Positions 14,426 to 18,484 of a DNA stretch of 18,484 bases are shown here, one piece after another (position 1 is the first letter of the stretch; every line of letters begins with the position of its first letter). Below the pieces are notes generated by a model. That model searched no databases. It worked only from the letters and a program-made list of their open reading frames with translations, and was not told where the DNA came from. Source of the DNA: Candidatus Brevibacterium intestinigallinarum. GTDB lineage: Bacteria; Actinomycetota; Actinomycetes; Actinomycetales; Brevibacteriaceae. The translations under genes were made by a program, and so were the position numbers. Location: positions 1-18,484 of the forward strand of contig DWZY01000303.1 in NCBI GenBank assembly GCA_019117325.1. Direction: 5' to 3'.

Positions 14426-14764
14426 ATGAGGCTCATCACTGCGATCCTGCAGCCGGGAGCGCTCGAGTCCGTTCAGATCGCACTCGCGCAGCACGGCATC
14501 AACGGCATGACGGTCAGCGACTGCACGGGGTACGGCCGGCAGAGCGGTCACACGGAGGTCTACCGCGGGTCCGAGGTCACGATCGACTTCATCGGCAAGA
14601 TGCGGCTGGAGATCCTCGTGACGGACGCCGAGGCCGCTCCCGTCATCGATGTCATTGCCCAGTCCGCCAGGACCGGCGAGGTGGGAGACGGCAAGATCTG
14701 GTCGACTCCCGTCGATGAGGTCATCCGGATCCGCACCGGGGAGCAGGGGAACGCCGCGCTGTGA
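14426..14764 (+). CDS. glnK: PII nitrogen regulator GlnK with Val in place of the modified Tyr51
   Basis: The protein has 112 residues, exactly PII length, with AGGAGG inside the end of amtB and a 1-nt gap. PII marks are GYGRQSGHTEVYRG (35-48), TGEVGDGKIW (83-92, Lys90) and VIRIRTGE (99-106), so ATP/2-oxoglutarate binding residues appear kept (Gln39, Lys58, Lys90, Arg101, Arg103). The T-loop reads YRGSEVTIDFIGK. Residue 51, Tyr in most proteobacterial and actinobacterial PII and the target of GlnD, is Val here. Ser49, the phosphorylated residue of cyanobacterial PII, is present. The protein should still respond to ATP/ADP and 2-oxoglutarate and bind AmtB, but cannot be modified at 51. No glnD follows. 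Confidence 0.93.
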   Translation: MRLITAILQPGALESVQIALAQHGINGMTVSDCTGYGRQSGHTEVYRGSEVTIDFIGKMRLEILVTDAEAAPVIDVIAQSARTGEVGDGKIWSTPVDEVIRIRTGEQGNAAL

Positions 14765-14794
14765 GGCGGTTCTCCCTCGGGGCGACCCGTGCGG

Positions 14795-15418
14795 TCAGTC
14801 GGAATCGTGCGGACGGACCGACTCGTGCGGGTCCGCGGGCCGCTCCTCGGAGACGTTGACCGACAGGAAGCGGACCGGCGCCTTGATGATGCGGGCGGGG
14901 CCGTGGATGCCCTCGGCATCGAACAGGATGCCGTCTCCCACCTCCATGCGGAACGTCGTCTCCTGGTGCTGGTAGTCCATCTCGCCCTCGACCACGTACA
15001 CGAACTCGGAGCCCATGTGCTGGAACAGCGGGAACGGCTGGCTCTCCTCCGTGAGGGTCACCAACAGGGATTCGAAGAGGCCGTGGTGCCGGATGACCTG
15101 GCCCAGCAGCTGGTAGCGGTGCCCCAGATTGCTGGCGCGACGCACGGTCTCCGGCGCCTGGCCCGCCTTCGAGAACACGACCTGGGTCTCGTAGTCCGCC
15201 GCGCGGAACAGGCTGGTGACCGGGATGCCCAGAGCCTTCGCCAGGGCATCCACGGTCGCCAGGCTGGCGGAGGTCTGCGCGTTCTCGATCTTCGAGAGCA
15301 TCTGCCGGCTCACACCCACGCGGTTCGCCAGCTCCGACAGGGTGAAGCCGCGGGCGTGCCTCATCTGGCGGGTCGTCTCCGCGATCGACTGCTCGAGGGA
15401 CTTGGGCGGCGGCGACAT
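14795..15418 (-). CDS. XRE-family regulator with C-terminal cupin domain
   Basis: The protein has 207 residues from ATG 15418, with GGAGGG about 10 nt upstream. A GTG at 15479-15481 would add 21 residues of non-domain sequence and is the alternative. The HTH (about 8-66) reads ARGFTLSELANRVGVSRQML followed by SKIENAQTSASLATVDALAK. A linker with KAGQAPETVRRASNLGHRY leads to a cupin barrel (about 125-195) with HMGSEFVYVVEGEMDYQ and MEVGDGILFDAEGIHGP, whose residues resemble metal- or ligand-binding cupins. Regulators of this architecture (SutR-like) sense small metabolites. It converges on glnK (30-bp gap) and diverges from gdhA, so gdhA control and autoregulation are plausible; neither is shown. 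Confidence 0.88.
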   Translation of the reverse strand: MSPPPKSLEQSIAETTRQMRHARGFTLSELANRVGVSRQMLSKIENAQTSASLATVDALAKALGIPVTSLFRAADYETQVVFSKAGQAPETVRRASNLGHRYQLLGQVIRHHGLFESLLVTLTEESQPFPLFQHMGSEFVYVVEGEMDYQHQETTFRMEVGDGILFDAEGIHGPARIIKAPVRFLSVNVSEERPADPHESVRPHDSD

Positions 15419-15551
15419 CGGACGTCCGCCCTCCACCTGCGGGCTCAGTTCATGCCCGGGCGGCTCGTTGTTCTCGACCACAGTTCCACACCTTCGGATG
15501 ATGCCGGCCCACCTGGGCTGACTGTTCGCAGCTGATCCGGCGCGGCCCCCC

Positions 15552-15618
15552 GGGCCCGCCACCGTCCTCGGCGCGGATCATCGGGCGGGCCCCGACCCGT
15601 CAGCCTGATTCTAATCAG
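15552..15618 (-). promoter_or_regulatory. promoter/operator and leader hairpin of the XRE-cupin gene
   Basis: TAGAAT on the minus strand (15608-15613) is a strong -10-like hexamer and lies inside the inverted repeat CTGATT-CT-AATCAG (15605-15618), so a repressor bound there would block it; no good -35 was found. Downstream in the resulting leader of roughly 180 nt, GGGCCCGCC (15552-15560) pairs with GGCGGGCCC (15584-15592) around a 23-nt loop. The remainder of the 341-bp gap (15419-15759) up to the gdhA promoter shows no gene. Confidence 0.45.
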
Positions 15619-15687
15619 CCCGACCCGTGATGACCGGACCCGCACACGCGAGCTCCGCGTCCGGGAGGAGCCGACTCTTCGACCGAT

Positions 15688-15722
15688 TTGTCTACCATCA
15701 GTAGCGCTATGTACTTTATAGT
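15688..15722 (+). promoter_or_regulatory. gdhA promoter with CTAT-N7-ATAG element
   Basis: TTGTCT (15688-15693) and TACTTT (15712-15717) have an 18-bp spacer; TATAGT (15717-15722) is an alternative -10. CTAT (15707-15710) and ATAG (15718-15721) form an inverted repeat across this -10 region, similar to an AmtR-type box but with one extra central base. A 15-bp stretch here agrees at 10 positions with the one upstream of amtB. Confidence 0.5.
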
Positions 15723-15759
15723 GGACGTCGCGACCACACCAGCAGAAGGACTTCAGTAC

Positions 15760-17100
15760 ATGGACGCTAACCTCCAGGCCACCTACGACACCGTACTGCA
15801 GCGCAATCAGGGCGAGCCCGAGTTCCATCAGGCCGTCCGCGAAGTCTTCGAATCGCTCGAGACGCTGCGCGGTCGTCACCCGGAGTACGAGGCGCACGGA
15901 ATCCTCATGCGCCTCTGCGAGCCCGAGCGTCAGCTGATCTTCCGCGTCCCGTGGGTTGACGACGAGGGAACGGTTCGCATCAACCGCGGCTTCCGCGTCG
16001 AGTACAACTCAGCGCTGGGACCGTACAAGGGCGGACTGCGGTTCCACCCATCGGTCAACCTGGGCATCGTGAAGTTCCTGGGCTTCGAGCAGATCTTCAA
16101 GAACTCGCTCACGGGCCTGCCGATCGGCGGCGGCAAGGGCGGTTCGGACTTCGACCCGCACGGTTGCTCGGACGGCGAGATCATGCGCTTCTGCCAGTCG
16201 TTCATGACAGAGCTGCACCGCCACATCGGCGAGTACACCGACGTCCCGGCCGGCGATATCGGCGTGGGCTCGCGCGAGATCGGCTACCTGTTCGGCCAGT
16301 ACAAGCGGCTCACCAACCGCTACGAGGCCGGCGTCCTCACGGGCAAGGGCCTGGACTGGGGAGGCTCGCTGGTCCGCACGGAGGCCACCGGCTATGGCGC
16401 GGCGATCTTCGCGAACGAGATGCTCCGGGCGCGCGAGGCGTCCTTCGACGGTCGCCGCGTGGGCGTCTCCGGCTCCGGCAACGTCGCGATCTACGCGATC
16501 GAGAAGGCGCAGCAGCTGGGCGGCATCCCGATCACGGCCTCGGACTCCGGCGGCTACATCGTCGACGAGAAGGGCATCGACCTCGACCTGCTGCGGCAGA
16601 TCAAGGAGGTCGAGCGCGGTCGCATCCACGAGTACGCCGAGCGCCGCGGCAGCCACGTCCGCTACGTGGAGGGCGGCAGCGTGTGGGATGTGCCCGTCGA
16701 CATCGCCCTGCCCAGCGCCACTCAGAACGAGCTGGACGAGAAGGACGCTCGCACGCTCGCCTCGAACGGCCTCAAGGTCGTCGCGGAGGGCGCGAACATG
16801 CCGTGCACCCCGGAGGCCGTCGAGGTCTTCCGCATGGCCGGCGTGGGCTTCGGTCCCGGCAAGGCCGCGAACGCGGGCGGCGTCGCGACGAGTGCGCTGG
16901 AGATGCAGCAGAACGCCAGCCGCGACACGTGGACCTTCGACTACACGGAGGCGCGCCTGACGGAGATCATGCGCAATATCCACGCGACGTGCCTCGAGAC
17001 CGCCGACGAGGTGGGCCGCCCAGGCGACTACGTCGTGGGCGCGAACGTCGCGGGCTTCCGCAAGGTCGCCAACGCGATGATCGCACTGGGCGTCGTCTGA
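15760..17100 (+). CDS. gdhA: NADP-type glutamate dehydrogenase
   Basis: The protein has 446 residues from ATG 15760, the usual length for the hexameric small-subunit enzyme. AGAAGGA lies 9 nt upstream, and earlier in-frame starts fall inside the promoter. It catalyses reductive amination of 2-oxoglutarate to glutamate. Visible residues are Lys90 in GPYKGGLRFHPSV, Lys114 in FEQIFKNSLTGL, catalytic Lys126 in PIGGGKGGSDFDP, Asp166 in PAGDIGVGSREIG, and the Rossmann motif VSGSGNVAIYAIEKA (236-250). The GSGNVA form and sequence resemblance point to NADP(H), though coenzyme choice is not proven. The start is 341 bp from the divergent XRE-cupin gene. A strong hairpin ends the transcript at 17135-17178. 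Confidence 0.94.
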   Translation: MDANLQATYDTVLQRNQGEPEFHQAVREVFESLETLRGRHPEYEAHGILMRLCEPERQLIFRVPWVDDEGTVRINRGFRVEYNSALGPYKGGLRFHPSVNLGIVKFLGFEQIFKNSLTGLPIGGGKGGSDFDPHGCSDGEIMRFCQSFMTELHRHIGEYTDVPAGDIGVGSREIGYLFGQYKRLTNRYEAGVLTGKGLDWGGSLVRTEATGYGAAIFANEMLRAREASFDGRRVGVSGSGNVAIYAIEKAQQLGGIPITASDSGGYIVDEKGIDLDLLRQIKEVERGRIHEYAERRGSHVRYVEGGSVWDVPVDIALPSATQNELDEKDARTLASNGLKVVAEGANMPCTPEAVEVFRMAGVGFGPGKAANAGGVATSALEMQQNASRDTWTFDYTEARLTEIMRNIHATCLETADEVGRPGDYVVGANVAGFRKVANAMIALGVV

Positions 17101-17134
17101 TCAGACACGCGATCCTCAGCGTCTGAGCGCGCTC

Positions 17135-17178
17135 GCACGGCCCTGCGCCCCGGCACCAGCCGGGACGCAGGGCCGTGC
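17135..17178. terminator. strong bidirectional hairpin after gdhA
   Basis: GCACGGCCCTGCG (17135-17147) pairs with CGCAGGGCCGTGC (17166-17178), and CCCGGC (17149-17154) with GCCGGG (17159-17164), leaving an ACCA loop and one C/A mismatch. It sits between the convergent gdhA and SRPBCC genes and has no T-tract. Confidence 0.8.
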
Positions 17179-17185
17179 GCATGAC

Positions 17186-17653
17186 TCACGGGCCTGAGGC
17201 ACCCGGACCGGTCAGCGCCTCCACCAGCCACGCGTTCCGCTGCCGCAGGAGCGTGGTCATGTAGCGCGTGAGGAAGACGGCGTTCACCGCCCGCCCGATC
17301 GGACCCGCCGGCGACTCGAACTCCACCACGTCCGTCATGCGGGTGCCGCCCGGCACCGCCTCGAAGCGGTGCTCGTGCCACCAGCGCCGGAACGGTCCGG
17401 ACGTCTGCTCGTCGACGAACCGATGAGGAGCGTCATGTGCGCTGATGACGGACGTCATCCTGACGGGAACGCCCAGATGGCGGGCCCTCCACGTCACGGT
17501 GTCCCCCAGGTGCATGACACCGGACGTCACGCCCGCGACCGCGCGCTCCCCGGAGTCCGCCATCGACGACTGATGCGCGTCGACGGACAGGCTCAGCTCG
17601 AAACAGTCCTCCGGGGACGCCGGGACATCCGTGATGAGGTCGATCCTGGGCAC
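17186..17653 (-). CDS. SRPBCC-fold (START-like) small-molecule-binding protein
   Basis: The protein has 155 residues from GTG 17651-17653, with GGAGGAT at 6-nt spacing; a longer frame to 17764 lacks a ribosome site. It starts PRIDLITDVPASPEDCFELS, the usual first strand and helix of SRPBCC proteins, and ends with a long helix containing RAVNAVFLTRYMTTLLRQRN. Between them is TVTWRARHLGVPVRMTSVIS, then FRRWWHEHRFEAVPGGTRMT, typical of the polyketide-cyclase/CoxG-like subgroup annotated as cell division inhibitor or ligand-binding SRPBCC. No catalytic residues can be assigned and the ligand is unknown. It converges on gdhA. It lies 162 bp downstream of the amidohydrolase in the same direction, so a shared transcript is possible but not shown. 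Confidence 0.8.
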   Translation of the reverse strand: MPRIDLITDVPASPEDCFELSLSVDAHQSSMADSGERAVAGVTSGVMHLGDTVTWRARHLGVPVRMTSVISAHDAPHRFVDEQTSGPFRRWWHEHRFEAVPGGTRMTDVVEFESPAGPIGRAVNAVFLTRYMTTLLRQRNAWLVEALTGPGASGP

Positions 17654-17815
17654 GGGGCCATCCTCCGGTGTGTGCTTGTCGTGGCCGCCAGCTCCGACTG
17701 CGCATCGTCCGTCCCGACCGGGAAGGCCCAGGAGGAGCGTGGCTTCTCTGACCGTAGTCCTCATCGACCAGACGAAGCGAGCGACCAGGGCAAGCGATCG
17801 AAGACGAGCGTCAGC

Positions 17816-18484
17816 TCAGACGAGCTCCCCGGCATCGGCCACGACACGGCCGGCGCGGATCACCGTGCGGTCGCCCGGACGGTCCATGACGGCGGACGCC
17901 GGGTACTCTCCCGGGACCAGCACCAGGTCGGCCGCGTCGCCCACACCCACGCCGCGCCACTCCGACCGGCCCAGAGATGGATCGAGCACCCGCGCGCCTC
18001 CCAGCGTCGCGGTCTCCAACGCGCGCTCGATGTCAGAGTCACGGCGCAGTCCGTTCGTGAAGGCCAGCTGCCACGTGCGGTCCAGCATGTCCGTGTTGCC
18101 GTAGGGCGACCAGTAGTCGCGCTGCCCGTCCTGTCCCAGACCGATCCGGACCCCCGCGTCCAAGATCTCGAGCAGGGGCAGGGTTCCGCGACCACTGGGC
18201 GCCACGGTTGCCAGGGCGATGTCGAGTTCCGCGAGCTCAGCGAGGACCTGCGCGCGCTGGCTCTCCGAGATCCCCGCGAGGAAGAACGCGTGCGCGATCG
18301 TCACGCGGCCCCGCATGTCCAGGGCCCGAACGCGCGCGATGATCTGCTGGGCGCTGAAGAGGCCCAGCTCCGCCGGCTCGTGCAGGTGGATGTCGATCCC
18401 GGCTCCGTGGCGCTCGGCCAGGTCGAAGACGATGTCGAGGTGCTGGCGGGGATCCTGGTCCAGCGCGCAGGGATCGATGCCGCC
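17816..18484 (-). CDS. amidohydrolase, cytosine-deaminase-like, N-terminus cut by window edge
   Basis: 222 residues are visible to the stop at 17816-17818; the frame runs open to the right edge, so the start is missing. Visible sequence begins GGIDPCALDQDPRQHLDIVF and continues LAERHGAGIDIHLHEPAELG with the metal-site HLH. Next comes IAHAFFLAGIS, where the His is a likely metal ligand. GLGQDGQRDYWSPYGNTDML carries the conserved Asp and the typical D-x-W-x-P-x-G-x-x-D pattern. The C-terminal beta-sandwich portion GVGVGDAADLVLVPGE and TVIRAGRVVADAGELV closes the protein. These fit metal-dependent deaminases/amidohydrolases of the cytosine deaminase/CodA branch. The exact substrate (cytosine, isocytosine, a ring amide) is not deducible. 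Confidence 0.85.
   Translation of the reverse strand, partial: GGIDPCALDQDPRQHLDIVFDLAERHGAGIDIHLHEPAELGLFSAQQIIARVRALDMRGRVTIAHAFFLAGISESQRAQVLAELAELDIALATVAPSGRGTLPLLEILDAGVRIGLGQDGQRDYWSPYGNTDMLDRTWQLAFTNGLRRDSDIERALETATLGGARVLDPSLGRSEWRGVGVGDAADLVLVPGEYPASAVMDRPGDRTVIRAGRVVADAGELV

Noticed and set aside
14765..14794. Terminator between glnK and the convergent regulator
   Set aside because: The gap is only 30 bp and I found no convincing stem-loop in it.

Overview
This 18.5 kb window is GC-rich throughout, uses GC-ending codons, and carries gene families common in Actinomycetota: AmtB-GlnK, NADP-type glutamate dehydrogenase, a NarL/HisKA_3 two-component pair, DszA/DszC-type flavin monooxygenases and a DHA2 efflux pump. 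It looks like chromosomal DNA of a high-GC actinobacterium, possibly Micrococcales. The genus cannot be fixed from sequence alone. I see no rRNA, tRNA, CRISPR array, insertion sequence or phage gene.

Left part (1-5900). A truncated TetR regulator (-) sits beside two tandem palindromic operator candidates and diverges from a membrane-anchored alpha/beta hydrolase (+). A leftward run follows in transcription order: DHA2 drug exporter, ACR3/BASS-type transporter, ornithine-cyclodeaminase-family enzyme, then a broken GH114 lipoprotein gene. The last of these has kept its two ends but lost its catalytic middle.

Middle part (5900-13000). A zinc-dependent butanediol-dehydrogenase-type enzyme (+) converges on a response regulator/histidine kinase pair (-). 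That pair diverges from a small four-helix membrane protein (+). Next is a translationally coupled two-gene unit: an acyl-CoA-dehydrogenase-fold monooxygenase (DszC/SfnB-like) and an FMN-dependent LLM monooxygenase (DszA/NtaA-like). It probably serves organosulfur or similar oxidation. No flavin reductase is present in the window.

Right part (13000-18484). This is a nitrogen-assimilation block: amtB-glnK (+), an XRE-cupin regulator (-) and gdhA (+). The GlnK T-loop has Val at position 51, where PII proteins are normally adenylylated or uridylylated on Tyr, but keeps Ser49. No glnD follows. The amtB and gdhA promoter regions share a CTATG-N4-TTA-N-AG element. An SRPBCC protein (-) and a truncated cytosine-deaminase-type amidohydrolase (-) close the window.

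The observations I rate highest are the modified-site-less GlnK, the internally deleted GH114 gene, the tandem ACCGNNCGGT operator 20 bp centre to centre, the repeat-expanded ATP-lid of the histidine kinase, and a window-wide preference for CTG/GTG over CTC/GTC before glycine. No wholly unknown multi-gene system is evident.
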